A stretch of DNA of 64,000 nucleotides from Lunularia cruciata (Eukaryota; Streptophyta; Marchantiopsida; Lunulariales; Lunulariaceae). Position 1 is the stretch's first letter, and the number at the start of each line of letters is the position of its first letter. The stretch covers positions 18,540,501 to 18,604,500 of the forward strand of contig OX419761.1 in the NCBI GenBank assembly GCA_948567375.1, read 5' to 3'. The position numbers and the translations under genes were made by a program. Shown here piece by piece: positions 21,801 through 33,577 of this stretch. The notes beneath the pieces were generated by a model. That model saw only the letters and a program-made list of their open reading frames with translations. It made no database searches and was not told the DNA's origin.

Positions 21801-24800
21801 GCCATGAAACTGCCCTCGTTGCAAGATGTAGGAGAGTTTATGCCAATGCGCATGCGTATCACATAAACTCCATCTCTAACAACAGGTGATATCTTCATTT
21901 CTGAGTGATATTATTCTGTGTCGGACATTCAAGTCCCCGGATAGGGATGGTTGAATTTCATATTTCTGGCAGACCAAGGTCTCGTGTACGTTTAGGGCTT
22001 GAGTTACCTTTTAGTAGGAGAGGAAAGTCTTTGGTGGTGATTCTTACAGTGCGAATTGCTTTTCTTCCATTGTGGCAGTGATTGTGAAACCTACATATCA
22101 GCAGATGATTTGAGGATAAACTTATGGAACCTTGAAGTCAGCGATCAAAGTTTTAATATTGTTGACATTAAACCTGTCAATATGGAAGACTTGACAGGTG
22201 GGGTAAAGGCATGCCAACACAATTTGATGTATTTTTTTTCATTAGATAGTTTTAAAGGTCTCTGCGCACATCTTACCAGGTTTTCCCTGATTGGTTCTTC
22301 TCATAAATTGCATCCATCCTGTGTTACAACTTTGAAAACTTTGAAACAAGTGAAGGATCACGTAAGATTTCTGAGTCAACAGAAACCTACTGTATGGTAG
22401 ACATAGGCAAGGAAGTATATTGCAATTGTTCATTCGATCTTTTTACTAATCTTTCAGACTCGGACGAACTATTAGTGATATTAACTAGTGCCTTAGTTTA
22501 TAGTGTGGGCAACTTTTAGTTATCTTGTCACTGAAAGCCACAAATCTTTCCAAGTCTAGCTCTTCTTAGTAGGACCAGAGATGGTCCGTGGGGCATTTGA
22601 ACATCACGCTCTGGTTTAGATGCGCTCTTACAAGTCCGAAGTAGCGTGCAATATTTGATGACCGTGTCCTGTTTTTGTTGTTTCTTCTACAGAGGTCATC
22701 ACATCTGCTGAGTTTCACCCATCACATTGCAACATGTTAGCGTACAGTAGTTCCAAGGGCACGATCCGCCTTATTGACATGCGACAGTCAGCTTTATGTG
22801 ACCGCCATGCCAAACTGTAATGGTCATACTTTGTGGCTTTTGTCATTATTTTGGTTTCACCGTAGCATTCAACGATAACTATCTCTGTACTTCATATCCA
22901 AGATTGTTGGAAAGTGCGTTTGGTTATTGCCGCATAAACTTTGTCATAGGATCCATACTTTGTGCTTTACAAGTAGGTCGAATTCAAAGCTCAGTTGATT
23001 TTTACCTACGTCCTCAGTTTTCCTCGTCAAGATGCCCCTGCTGTTCTCACTGTAATCAATGGGAACTAATAGCCTTTGCAGCGACAAGGGCGCCACAACT
23101 TTCAGGCCACAGTTTATCTTGACAGTTGTCAGTTTGCTTAAAGTCGCTTGTTTTTCTCACAAAGTAGTGCTGTTTTCCGAATTTGTAGACATTTGGTTCA
23201 AGTTTCCTCTCACAACTTTTATTGCTGTAAATGGATTACTTGGGCTGGAGTTTGGTTGGTATGAACGGGACTTTTGAGAACAATTGCATTATAATCCTTA
23301 ACTGATTGCCTGAGTTTGCCCTACACCGCAGATTTGAAGAGCAGGAGGCACCAGGCTCAAGATCATTTTTTACAGAAATTATAGCGTCCATTTCTGATAT
23401 TAAATTTGCAAGAGGTGGACGGTACATTCTCAGTCGCGATTATATGACTCTCAAGGTTTGTTGTTACAAGCTACTTTTTTACTTCTTTATTCACTTAGTC
23501 ACGATCTGTCTACTTTCTCCCTTGCATCACCGAAATAGCTTCCACGATTTAGCATGCGCTCATTGAAAATTTATTTAATAGGCCAGACAAGTCGTTCACG
23601 AAAATTTTTAATTCCTTGATCGTTCTTCATGGGAACTTACCCGGAATATCCCCTTTGTTGATTGGAAGGTGGCGAACTAGTTGACTAGACGCAGATAGAT
23701 AGCTACTTTTTTGTACTTTCATGTACTTAAACGCATATGGTTCAGCTGAAAATTGAGGGGCCTACGTGAGTTCAGGATTTGAACTGTCATGAAATGTTTG
23801 AAATTGATACATCTTAATGGGCTTCGTTCAAGCTCGATCTCGAGAGGTCGTACCCAAGTGATTTTGTCTTTTGTGGTGTTATTCTGGCCAGTTGTGGGAT
23901 GTGAATATGGAGGCCGCTCCAGTTGCAACATTTAAGGTCCACGAGTATTTACGTCCAAAGGTGTGTAACTTCTTTTGGTTCCTAGTTCTTTTGCGGTATC
24001 AACGCTGATGCATAACGAGATGGATAAACTAGATCTAGGCAGCAGACACAACTACTTTCTACCTCTGATACAGATTTCTGTATCCTCTACTGCATATTAC
24101 TTTATTCTGATTGAAATTGATTCCCTCTTGTCTTGGTTGGCAGTTATGTGATCTTTATGAGAATGATTCCATCTTCGACAAGTTCGAGTGTTGCCTAAGT
24201 GGAGATGGACAACGTGTGGCCACCGGATCGTACAGGTTTGTCTTCTGATTGTGATGTAATGATGCCTCGAAATTGTGCTGGTCCTGGTGAAGCCCAACTT
24301 TGGTCCTGGCCTGCGTGGACCAAAAGTTTTGTCCTTTGTCGTTTCAAATTTATCTTCTAAGTCAGTCTCTCCTCTTAAACAACTACTTATCATGTCGGCC
24401 TTCAGCTGCGGTCCAGTTTGCAATGCGTGTGGAGTGTGTAAACTCACCAGAGAAGTTCGTAGTTCTCGTTTTATTGCTGGTCCGAGCGCCGAAAGTAGGA
24501 ACATTCACCATGAGTTCAGTTGTTTGTTTCATCCGAATTGTCTTTTGTGTAGAGCTACTGAGACTCTTCTGACATATTTTTTCGTGGCTTCTTGCAGCAA
24601 TTTATTTCGTGTGTTTGGGGCAGTGCCTGGCAGCGAGGAGGCATCCACCCTCGAAGCTAGCAAAAGTCCTAATAGGTAGCAAATTTGGCTGTGATATATC
24701 TAGCAAGAGTCCAACGTTCTAAAAGACTGTTTACTTTAGCCCGTTGTACCCCTTTGTTGATTCTTCCGTCTGTTCTTAATTTTGTATACTGTGGACTGAC

Positions 24801-25252
24801 CTGAGTTGTGGTGTTGTCGATTGGGAACTCCTACAACTCGACTCTTGGGACATCTTAGGCGGCTGGTGCAGACTCCCACGAAGTCTGGAAATCGCCTTTT
24901 TAATGTTCGAGGTAGACGTGACCCTAGAGGGCGAGGTAGTTGTCTCATAATTCATTTATTTCATTGTCGGGTGATGTTCTGCGCATGGCCACCTGAATAT
25001 GGATCCAAGCGATAGTTGCATCAAACGGGATGTTCAACCTGGATCTTCCTGAGGGAGTTTGCTTTGTGTCTTTTCTTTTGCAAGGGTATCTAAGTTGTGT
25101 ATTTGTTTCTTTTGACAGGTGGTGACAGCCCTGGAAGTGAAAATGGAGGGCAGTATGATTTTACGTCGAAGCTTTTGCATCTAGCATGGCACCCGGTTGC
25201 AAATGTTATAGCCTGCGCTGCTTCTAACAGCCTGTACATGTACTACGCATAG
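18827..25252 (+). CDS. PP2A regulatory subunit B, B55 family (14 exons, intact)
   Basis: WD40-propeller subunit that directs protein phosphatase 2A to its substrates. Exons: 18827-18944, 19942-20045, 20284-20379, 21074-21193, 21427-21645, 21794-21885, 22079-22197, 22693-22816, 23332-23455, 23892-23960, 24144-24235, 24598-24675, 24859-24911, 25119-25252. All 13 introns are GT-AG. The exons sum to 1,542 nt, giving 513 residues, the usual plant B55 length. Family signatures seen: [11 protein letters not shown] (residues 21-31), [12 protein letters not shown] and [16 protein letters not shown] (exon 2), EFQSHEPE then [20 protein letters not shown] (exons 3-4), FPPGGIPSL (exon 5), [18 protein letters not shown] (exon 6), [13 protein letters not shown] and [14 protein letters not shown] (exon 7), [20 protein letters not shown] (exon 8), [19 protein letters not shown] and [10 protein letters not shown] (exon 9), VHEYLRPK (exon 10), [11 protein letters not shown] (exon 11), SNLFRVFG (exon 12), C-terminal ending SLYMYYA. 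An in-frame stop just upstream fixes the ATG. No frameshift or internal stop was found. Confidence 0.97.
18945..19941 (+). other. Intron 1 of PP2A B55, longest intron
   Basis: 997 bp, starting gtacgg after a phase-1 boundary (Glu-Val junction in the family's EVQEVDII motif) and ending tttgtactgcag. Several short open frames occur, but none resembles a domain. A long first intron close to the ATG is common for enhancing introns in plant housekeeping genes; whether this one acts so is unknown. Confidence 0.85.
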
Positions 25253-27480
25253 GAATCATCGTTGTTTTCAGTAAAAATATTTCACTGAGTGATTTTTTAC
25301 CTCCATGATTTGTGAGGGATATCTTGGGAAGAGAGGGAGAGAGAGCGAGTGACGAGGGAGAGAGAGGAAGAGGGGATGGGAAGAGGGAAGTCTGATGGTT
25401 GCAATTATCATGCACATTTTTTCGAGATATCATCATTGTGAAGTAGTCCTTCATTGAAGTTTGGTGGACTGCAAGAGAACACGCTTGGTCAAGCCACGAC
25501 CACTTTAGGAAGTTATTTCCAAAACTAGGTGACGAGGCTTCAGTCCTATCTGTAATGTCAATGGGTTGCGTTTTATAGCTGGTCAATCTCACAGCAAGAA
25601 CTGTTGCAGCTCCTGTTCACAATCGCAAAGCATTGGGTTGTTGCATGTAATCTGAACTTGCCCCTGTTTGGTGCTACCCGGCTGAATAGGACTTGACCAC
25701 TACCTCTAGTCTGCCTTAATTGGTCGCGATGGGATTGTACATGAGCTTCGTAGATGAACTCACGAATTATTTTCCAAATTTAGTGACAGATAGAGGAGGA
25801 TTGACAAAGCGGCACCATAGTCAAGGATACTAGAAATGGTCAGTATGGGATGTAGCCCGGCGAAGAAGTTTTGGAAACACGACAGAACAGTATAGTCCAG
25901 GAACGTCCCTGTAATCACCGCAGGTTTTATTTTATTTGGAAGTCTCATGTCTGCCGACCATTGCAAATAGATGCCTAGTAGGAAAAACACTTCCTAGCTC
26001 GCCTTATCTTCTGATTCTGAGACGCAATTGAGACCGCAATTGTAATAGTTTCATCAGAAGATGGATTTAAAAGTCTGATGTGCCTGCCCAGTTAAAAATT
26101 GTATTCTGGACTATACATATCGAACTAGCTTTCGAAAGATTTAAAGTTCTTGGATGTGAAAATGATTGAACTCTACCACGAGCACAACTTGGGCAGCCAC
26201 CCTTGTACTTCTGAGACTTTCGCAACAAACATGATGTCCCATAATTTTGCTGCGTTTTCCAGATGTTAGTCATTACGCCGTTTGAAGCGGCGCTATGTGG
26301 CCAGTCGCAGAAGCTCGAAGTTTTGTTTCCAATTCCCATAACTGTGTAGCTTAAATACAGCAGCCAAATGTTATAAATGTGGTTCACACCAATTTGTTTG
26401 CATGACACTGTAACTGTTCGCAATGAAGCGAAATGGGTACTGGATTCAAACAGCATCTGTGGCCAACTGCCAACGTGAGTGGGTGCAAGCTATTGTTGAT
26501 TGGACTTGATGTAACTCCTCAAGTAATGCACTGCTTTTGAAAAATTTCATGCAAACACTGGAGATGTTTAAGTTGACGTTTTTCTAGTATAATCTTGGTG
26601 GATCTCGGATTTCACACTTATGTTCTTAAAACATTACGTCACGCACGACAATGTCCCATCCTATAGCGGGGATGACGGATGAATTTTTGATGTTTACCCA
26701 ATTTAGTCATTTGACTCATAGCGCGGAACTTTTGTCAAACTCGTCTCGCCCTTGTCGCCAGTCATTGTGGTAGCAGAGTTCCGCAATGGCACCTTATTGC
26801 TATTATCATCAGATATTTCAGAAACATGCGCCGTCAAGACGCAATTCTAATACCGCCTCGAATAAAACAATTGGGTACATGAAAAGGGAATCTTATAATT
26901 TTCCTCTTCCTTTGCTCTTAAATTCTGTCATAAAGAAGTTGAGAGAAGTAAATATGAAATGATAGAATCAGAGGGGCGCACACTTTAGGAAACTCGGGAG
27001 GGGGAGATGCGGGAGAGTGTGGAGAAGGGAGAATGAGAGGGAGAGACGCGAGAAGACATATCTATAGATTCTGAGTTCTAAACTCTTTATCATACATCAC
27101 TCGAGTGAATAGTCTAAATTTATCTGTTTTCAATTTCGGTTCTATTTGTCCCTAGATTGAAGACCATGGAGAATTAAGTAGAAAGTTATGAGTATTATAG
27201 TTTTTTTTAAAGGTTTTAGAATGATCATTATTCATTGAGATTGACGAAATATGAATTTTCATTTCTAATTTTTTAGTTTTCATGATTAAATTATATGTGA
27301 ATTTAATTTAAAAATTTCGGAAATGAAAAATGAAAAATATGAAAAATTATAGTTTTTAGTATTTGGAGAGATTATTTTCTTATGTGAGTTAGGATGTGAA
27401 TGTTTGTGATTTTGTAGATATGAAAAGATATGTAGATGAACATTATGTGTTACTATTATTATTCTTGTACTAACTATAGC
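25253..27480 (+). other. 3' flank of PP2A B55, no second gene recognised
   Basis: The 3' UTR begins at 25,253. No clear AATAAA lies within the first 200 bases; aaaaatattt near 25,273 is the nearest AT-rich signal. A purine tract (gagagggagagagagcgag) lies at about 25,331-25,380, and another at 26,995-27,050. From about 27,060 the sequence becomes AT-rich and leads into the LINE. No conserved protein segment was seen on either strand. Confidence 0.5.
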
Positions 27481-27526
27481 TACACCTTCACATGTGGGAT
27501 CACCTAGAGCGGCTCGGGATACACCA

Positions 27527-27589
27527 TGCACGGTGTGTCATTGACGCTTTACCTCGCAAGGGGTAAAGACCCATGTGGGAAGGATGCAC
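27527..27589 (+). other. N-terminal C2H2-like zinc finger of the LINE
   Basis: Translation gives C-x2-C, a Phe, then H-x4-H (THVGRMH), with a stop codon two residues after the second Cys and a linker one residue shorter than usual (11 rather than 12). Such fingers bind target DNA in R2-type elements. The damaged copy gives no functional evidence. Confidence 0.6.
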
Positions 27590-28659
27590 AGGACTATGAT
27601 TGGACCACTTGTGATGTTGACGTGCGATGAGCAACCATATTGATAACAGTGACACTTGGGATTACACATGCTTCTTCTATCTCTTCGTTGATCGTTCTCA
27701 TGATACCAATCGAGTCATGAGAGTGGTTAGCTTCTCAAGCGGGTTGCATTTTGGGGTTATTTGAGACTAATTTTCCATGTCCACGTCTATTCCATAGGCT
27801 ACCCTACACATTCCATGATGAGGCTAGACATGCTTTTTGCCTATCACTTGATGGTTTGGCACATGATCCCTTAAACGAGTTAGCATGGTTCTTATTCCTC
27901 TTAATCCTTCGATGGTGTCTTCGCTATGCTAGAGGAGGATGTGCGGAGCATAGAGAGGTGGCTGCTAAATTTTGTCTATTCTGAGTGGGGGATTGGGCGG
28001 CCTTTCAAGAGGAGTCCGTTAGGGTTACACAATTTAGGAGACAGACATTGCCACATGATACCATAGAGTCCACTCGATTACGACAGTGTAGGACATTGGG
28101 TCAAGCGGGAGAGTTTAGTAGAGCAGCATGAGTGCTACACCCTTTGTCTATGGCAAGTCCTACTAATGAGACTATCTCTTCCCTACGTTCACTACATCCT
28201 ATAGTAATAGAGGGACTACCACTAGAGGTCTTAGATTATCAACTTGAGCAACCTTTATGTCTTGATAGGTGTCTATTTGCACAAGCATTGTGCACTACCC
28301 TTGCTTTTCCTCAAGAGGCTTGTTAGGGTTGGTTTATAGCACCTTAGAGATTGCTTCCAAGCAGATGATCCTTCTAGTGGTTTTACTAAGTTGTTTCAAG
28401 TGGCTGCAGCAATAGTGAGAGGAGACATCCCTATGTCTATTAGTCGGGTGTTAGGTGCTATTTGACTTCTCACGATGGAGAAGGACATAAGGGGCACTAC
28501 ACCAATTGCTATTGGAGATATCTTTTTGTGTTTGGCCAGTCGTACCAACGTCCTTCAACATCAACATTGTTCTCACTTTTGACAATACCTCAGTCCCCAT
28601 ATCAATTTGGAGTAGCTACACTTGGAGGATGTGAGGCTATATCTCTAGGCATTAGGGCA

Positions 28660-29010
28660 CTCTTAGATATCCATCCGGAGTGGATCATCCTACAGATGGA
28701 TGTTGAGAAAGCTTTTGATAGCATCTCACAAGCATACTTATTAGAGAGCTTAGGGAGGTTGGTGGATCCTTGGCAAGTCTCATACCTTTTGTGCGGACTT
28801 TTTATGGCTCTCCTGCTTCTCTTTACTACCGGCACGGTGGTTCACAAGAGGGAGTCACCGTCTTGGAGTAAGTTGTTGGTACACCTCAGGGAGATCCTTT
28901 GGGAGGACCATTATTTGCCATTCCTCACTTTAGAGCTCTCCTATATACTATTTTGGCTATGCTAGGTTGTGTATTTCTCTTCTTGGCAGATGATACACAC
29001 ATTGTAGGCC
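28660..29010 (+). pseudogene. Reverse transcriptase core of the LINE
   Basis: Contains motif A (DVEKAFDSIS, first catalytic Asp), the GTPQGDPLGG motif and the ADD box in LADDTHIVG. These lie in at least two frames, so the enzyme cannot be made from this copy. GxxQGDPLGGPLFA followed by ADDTHI is the form I associate with RLE-bearing LINEs of algae and seed-free plants (recalled, not searched). Confidence 0.8.
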
Positions 29011-30190
29011 TTGTAGATTAGATTAGGTAGGCCTTTGACTACTTGTCTATCGAGCTACATCTAGTAGGCTTGAAAGTCAAGGTGTCAAAGTGTAGAGCAT
29101 GGTACCCTTTAGGTATCCCTCCCTACCTTGAGCTTCTAGAGGGGTGTATCACATCCACAGATGGACTTTGTGTTCTTAGAGTGCTAGTAGGATTGGAGGA
29201 GTTTGCCACGGGCTTCTTAGGCGCTACCCTTGCAGAGGATGTTCTCTATGTGGATGACCTTCTATTACTAGGAGATCCGCATGTGGCATTTGGTATACTC
29301 TCTTCCAATATTGCTCGTTGACCATCATACCTCATCCGTATAGTCCCCTCCTCACCATCTTTCCTATCATGTTTGATAGCATTTGATAGGAAGATATGGG
29401 AGTCTTTGGTGATATTATTGGATTAGTGACATTTGCGTGTGTGACATGGGATTTGGCACGTAGATAGATGGCTCTGCCAATCTCATGTGGTGGGGTTGGC
29501 TTGCTATCTATGGAGTGGACAAAACCTATAGCATTTTTGTAGTTGAGCTCTCTTGGCACCCCTACTTTCTTCTTGTTTTTTGGTTACTAATAAGCCGGTT
29601 TTGAAGACTTATGTGACAAAGGTGGAGAGAGGATCCTTTTCTCTCCAGATGTTATTGTGTCAGATGAGAGATAGTCTATCTCCACAAGCACAAGAAGATT
29701 TTCCACCTTTTGCTTCACTATTGTCAGATTGGACTAGAGGTTTACAATCTTCCTTGATGGAGCAACAATGTGAGCATAAGCTACATTCTCTCTTAGTCGA
29801 CTTGTCCATTCCTCAAGCTACTAGAGCACATTTGTGCTCTTGTTCCGACAAGGGTGAAGGCTCTTGGATCCTAGCTTGACCATGCATTAGGGCATTCAAA
29901 ATTGCACCAGCTACTTTCTCTACAGCAATGAGGTTTTGCTTAGGTTTGGTCCACCCATCTGCATCTTCATTATTCACTTGTGAGTGTGGTTCTACACTAG
30001 ATGCAGCAATGGTCCACATGACATAGTGTCCTTTTGGAGGACAAAGGATAACTACCCATGATGCCATTAGGGACATAGTGTTTGCTATGTGTAAAAGACC
30101 AAGACCAAGGAGAAAAATAGGAGAATGGAAACTCACATTGGGACACTTGAATGAGGGAAAACTCCGAATGCCTAGCATGACTTTGGCTTT

Positions 30191-30202
30191 GGTATTTATA
30201 GG
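30191..30202 (-). promoter_or_regulatory. TATA box of chromovirus D LTR (3' copy)
   Basis: Minus strand cctataaatacc, a near-ideal plant TATA box, placed about 20 bp downstream of the heat-shock-element array. The identical string is at 35,427-35,438 in the 5' LTR, and ccttataaatacc is in the solo LTR at 59,752-59,764. Confidence 0.75.
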
Positions 30203-30218
30203 TAGCATACAAGGCCCT

Positions 30219-30443
30219 TGAGAAGCTTCTCAAGAAGCTTCCTTGAGCCACTTTCTTAGAGTGCAAGCCAAGTTAACTAGGAAGCTTCTCAAGAAACTTC
30301 CTTCTAGAAGCCATCTACTTGGCATGCAAGCTAAGCTAGTTAGAAGCTTCTAGAAGCTTCCTTCTAGAAGCTACCTGCTTGGAGTGCAAGTTAACTAGTC
30401 AAGAAGCTTCCCAAGAAGCTTCCTAGATACTTTTGGAATATTC
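30219..30443 (-). promoter_or_regulatory. Heat shock element array in LTR U3 (3' copy)
   Basis: Several GAAGCTTC palindromes spread over about 200 bp. At 30,343-30,360 the sequence is GAAgcTTCtaGAAgcTTC: four alternating nGAAn/nTTCn units with exact 2-bp spacing, which is a perfect HSE able to bind an HSF trimer. A further TTCtaGAA follows at 30,362-30,369 and GAAtaTTC at 30,436-30,443. Sequence and spacing are observed; heat response is inferred from HSF biology. Confidence 0.75.
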
Positions 30444-30513
30444 TAGGCTAATTTGGCTTATTCTCTACTTTTTTAGCCTTACTTACTACGTTGCTAAACT
30501 CTATACTATTACA

Positions 30514-30526
30514 TATTCCCCCATCG
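30514..30526 (-). promoter_or_regulatory. Polypurine tract of chromovirus D
   Basis: Minus strand cgatgggggaata directly before the LTR start (tgtaatag). It serves as the plus-strand DNA primer in reverse transcription, and its position confirms the minus orientation. Confidence 0.8.
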
Positions 30527-30529
30527 CTA

Positions 30530-30760
30530 GTTGGTGACATCCTTGTCGCCATTGAAGCTTCAAACTCTTGGATATCCATCTGTGCATTTTGGAGGTGAGA
30601 AAGAGGTTCCCATATGGCATCATGAAGGGGATACCCTTTCCAAAGGACCTTGTACTCCATATGTTGATGACGTCCTCATTGGATGTGGCGACGTGCAAGG
30701 ATACAATCAACTTTGTACTCCTCATGATCATTGATAAAGATAGGGGGAGGAGGAGGTTGG
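30530..30760 (-). pseudogene. Chromodomain at the end of chromovirus D integrase
   Basis: Minus-strand reading EEYKVDCIL, then in the next open piece YKVLWKGYPLHDAIWEPLSH followed by LQNAQ. This is the classical chromodomain pattern with the aromatic residues (Tyr, Trp, Trp) expected for methyl-lysine binding. It defines the element as a chromovirus. The two halves are separated by a frame change near 30,660. Confidence 0.85.
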
Positions 30761-30879
30761 ACTCTAGAAGAGAAAGAAGAGGGATTAGGAACAAAGGGTT
30801 TCAACTTGGAAACATGAAAGACATGATGGATTTGCATATGACAAGGCAAGGCAAGTCGATAAGCAACAAGAGAGACAAT

Positions 30880-32126
30880 TTAGGTGACATCAAAAGGTCC
30901 TATCCAATTAGGGGCAAGTTTACAAACTTGGGTATCAAGTGGTAGGGGTAGATTACTAGAGGACAACATTACTTTATCACCAACTTCAAAGGTGAGATCA
31001 CAACAATGGTGGTCCGCATATTGTTTTTGACGATTCCAAGCAACAAGGAGGTGAGATTTGGCTTGTTGGAGAGATTTGGATATGGTGGTCAAGAAGGTTG
31101 AAGTATGAGGGACTTGAGACGGAGGAGGAGCAAGAAGAGAATCTAGGACAAGCGGATCTTGGCCAAAATTGAGAAAGAAAGGAGAGAATTTGGTGCTTGC
31201 CTGTTTAGAATTGTTGTATGCAAACTCCGTAGCTACAAGACATTCATCCCAATTGGTATGGAGAATGTTGAAGAAGGCACGAAGTATATCTTCCAAGGTG
31301 CAATTTGCATGTTCAGTTTGTCCATCAATTTGAGGATGAGAGGCTGTGGCTAAAGAAAGCTTGGTGCCAAGTATCTAGAAGAGGGCTTGCCAAAACTTTC
31401 TGGTGAAGCAAGGATCCCGGTCGGAGATGAGTACACATGGGATCCCATGATGTTTGAATACATTATTGAAGTAGAGTTGTGCCAAGGTTGGAGCATCCAC
31501 AATATCAACTGTTGGTGCTTACTAAGCTTACTAAGCTTATCCACAAAAACCACAATTGCTGTGTGACCTTGTTGTGTCCTGGGCAAGGAGGTGATGAGAT
31601 CTAAGCTCACATGTTCCCAATGAGTAGTTGGAACGGGAAGTGGCTGAAGGAGTTCACTCGGCTTCTGGTTATTGGCCTTGTTGCGTTGATAACTCTCACA
31701 CAATTGGACAAACTCCCAAACATCTCGTGTCATGTTGGGCCACCACCATTGGCGTTGGAGGGTACCCAAGGTCTTATCCACCTCCATGTGACCAGCTATT
31801 GGTAAATCATGGGCTTCCTGAAGGCGCACAAGTCGGAGATCATCTTTGGCTAGAACATAAATCCGATCTGCATGGAATAGAAGGCCTTCCTTGAAGGAGA
31901 AGGTATTGTACTCCTTGTTGCCTGTTGTCAGACAACCATGTACCATTTGGAAGAAGAGATCTTGTTGTAGAGCTGACCAAAACTCGTTATGGACCTTGGG
32001 GTCAATTGACACTATCGTAATTGCCGTTGTGATGAGAGGAAGAGACTTCAAATTAGGTCGTTGTAATAGAGCATCAGGGATGACATGGAACCAACTTGGT
32101 TTGTACTCAAGTTTGATGTCAAACAA
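30880..32126 (-). pseudogene. Integrase of chromovirus D
   Basis: The zinc-binding domain has HDLPIAGH then WWWPNM and CESYQRNK, in which the second Cys of the HHCC set is Tyr. The first catalytic Asp lies in HVSLDLITSLP. A frame change follows near 31,510, then SDRDPCFTRKFW (second Asp) and SHPQIDGQTEHANC in other frames. The C-terminal part, 31,296-30,880, has TNWDECLVATEFAYNNSKQA and the GPF(D) end. Broken in several places. Confidence 0.85.
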
Positions 32127-33577
32127 TTGGAGTTTCTCTTCCCTTCAATGATGTTGACTCTTCATGTGTTCCAAGTGTAAGGTCTGCAACAATGGCTTGT
32201 GATCAGTTTGCATGCACACTTGTTCTCCCAAGAGGTAATGCCTCTATTCTTTGGTGGCATATACCAGTGCAAGTTGTTCTCGATTTTGAGTAGAGTAATT
32301 TCTTTCAGCTGTATTTAGTCAGCAAGACACAAAGGCAATGGGATGTAGTCCATCTGGGAATTCCTGTTGCAACACACCTCCAATTGCAAAGTTAGAAGCA
32401 TCAAAATCAACCACACAAGGTAGTTTAGGATCATATGGTTGAAGAATGGGTCTTAAAGACACCATATGCTTTAACTTTTGGAATGCTTCTTCATGCTTGG
32501 TGGTCCACTTAAAACTTGATTTCTTTCCCAAGAGGTCAGTGAATGGTGCAGCCACATGAGCATAATAGTGGATGAACCATCGGTAAAAACTGGCCAATTC
32601 ATTGAATGCTTGTACTTCTATAACATCCTTTGGGGTAGGCCAATCAGTAATGGCCTTGATCTTCTCTTCTTTTATCTTGATTCTCTCTAATGAGATCTTA
32701 TGACCCAAGAAGGTAACCTCCTTCTGCCAAAAGGCACACTTTGACTTCTTGTAGTAAAATTTCCATTGTCGTAGTCGTCTTAGGACTTCTTGCACATGAT
32801 TCATGTGTTCTGCCTCTATCTTGCTATAGATTGAGATATCATCCAAGAACACCACTATGGACCAATCCAATAGTCCCTCCAACACCTGATGCATCTGATC
32901 CATGAAGACTGCTTGAGCATTAGTGAGTCCGAAAGGTAGAACTCTCCACTCGAAATACCCATACCTTGTGCGAAAGGTAGTCTTTTGTACATCCTCTCTC
33001 TCAATAGGAATTTGCTAATAGCTGCTACAAAGATCCAGCTTGGATAAGTAGCATGCTCCACTTAGTTGATCAAGTAGGTCATTGATTCAAGGAAAGGAAT
33101 ATGCATTCTTCACGGTTTGCTTATTGAGCCCACAATAATCAATATAGAAACAAAGCACTCCATCCTTTTTTAGAAAAAATAGTACTGGTGCTCTCCAAGG
33201 AGAGGTACTATGTCGTATGAAATCCTTCTCCAACAACTCTATAAGTGTTGTTTGCAACTCCTCCAACTCCTTTGGTGAGAGCCGATAGATAGGTCTACTC
33301 ACTAGAGTACTCCTTGGCAATAACTTGATCTTGAAGTGCATACCTTGATTGGAGGGTAATCCTTTGGCAGATCATCCGGAAACACGTCCGCAAACTCTTG
33401 AACTATCCGATCAACCATTGCTTGATGAGGCTCTTGGCACTCCTCTGATTGTTCTTGTGCAATTGGCTTGATCCACCACGTGAATATACACTTATCTACC
33501 TCCAAAGCTTGCTCTATGGCTGCTTTACTAACAAACTTCCCTTCTAGGGACTCATCTCTCTTCCAAGCTTGCTCCAT
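32127..33577 (-). pseudogene. Reverse transcriptase and RNase H of chromovirus D
   Basis: 33,341-33,087 holds the RT start, with [20 protein letters not shown] (WRAPVLF instead of the usual SPWASPVLLV) and YIDYCGLN. 32,903-32,319 holds the catalytic VVFLDDISIYSK, KKSKCAFWQKEVTFLGH and the connection to RNase H (VVDFDASNFAIGGVL). RNase H continues to about 32,090 (TDHKPL in a shifted frame; KPSWFHVIPDALLQRP). Segments are separated by stops and frameshifts. Confidence 0.87.

Larger units (their letters stand above)
27515..30089 (+). mobile_element. RLE-type LINE, 5' and central part (C2H2 finger, RT, CCHC)
   Basis: Non-LTR retrotransposon remnant. In order: a C2H2-like finger at 27,527-27,589 (CTVC ... 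THVGRMH), an N-terminal linker with GEFSRAA and a TNETISSLRSLHP segment (28,100-28,180), then the RT. RT motifs: an ALLDIHPEW segment and QMDVEKAFDSIS (motif A Asp) at 28,660-28,730, GTPQGDPLGG at about 28,876-28,905, and the catalytic LADDTHIVG at 28,983-29,010 in another frame. After the RT come RAHLCSCSDKGEGSWIL (29,824-29,876) and a CCHC-like CECGSTLD ... H ... C followed by THDAIRDI, ending at the chromovirus. Stops and frameshifts are frequent. Domain order matches R2/NeSL-type elements, not plant L1. Confidence 0.8.
30090..30513 (-). repeat. 3' LTR of chromovirus D
   Basis: Plus-strand edges tgtaaaagacca and actattaca; on the minus strand it begins tgtaatag and ends tcttttaca. It contains a TATA box (minus strand cctataaatacc, 30,191-30,202) and, upstream of it, the array of GAAGCTTC palindromes. 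The polypurine tract abuts its start. Confidence 0.93.

Noticed and set aside
24097-24679. Overlapping frames on both strands within the PP2A B55 introns 11-12
   Set aside because: They span intron-exon boundaries with conserved splice sites; the spliced frame explains all conservation.
30219-30443. CRISPR-like or satellite array of GAAGCTTC
   Set aside because: Spacing is irregular and the array is confined to LTR U3 in three copies; it reads as promoter elements.
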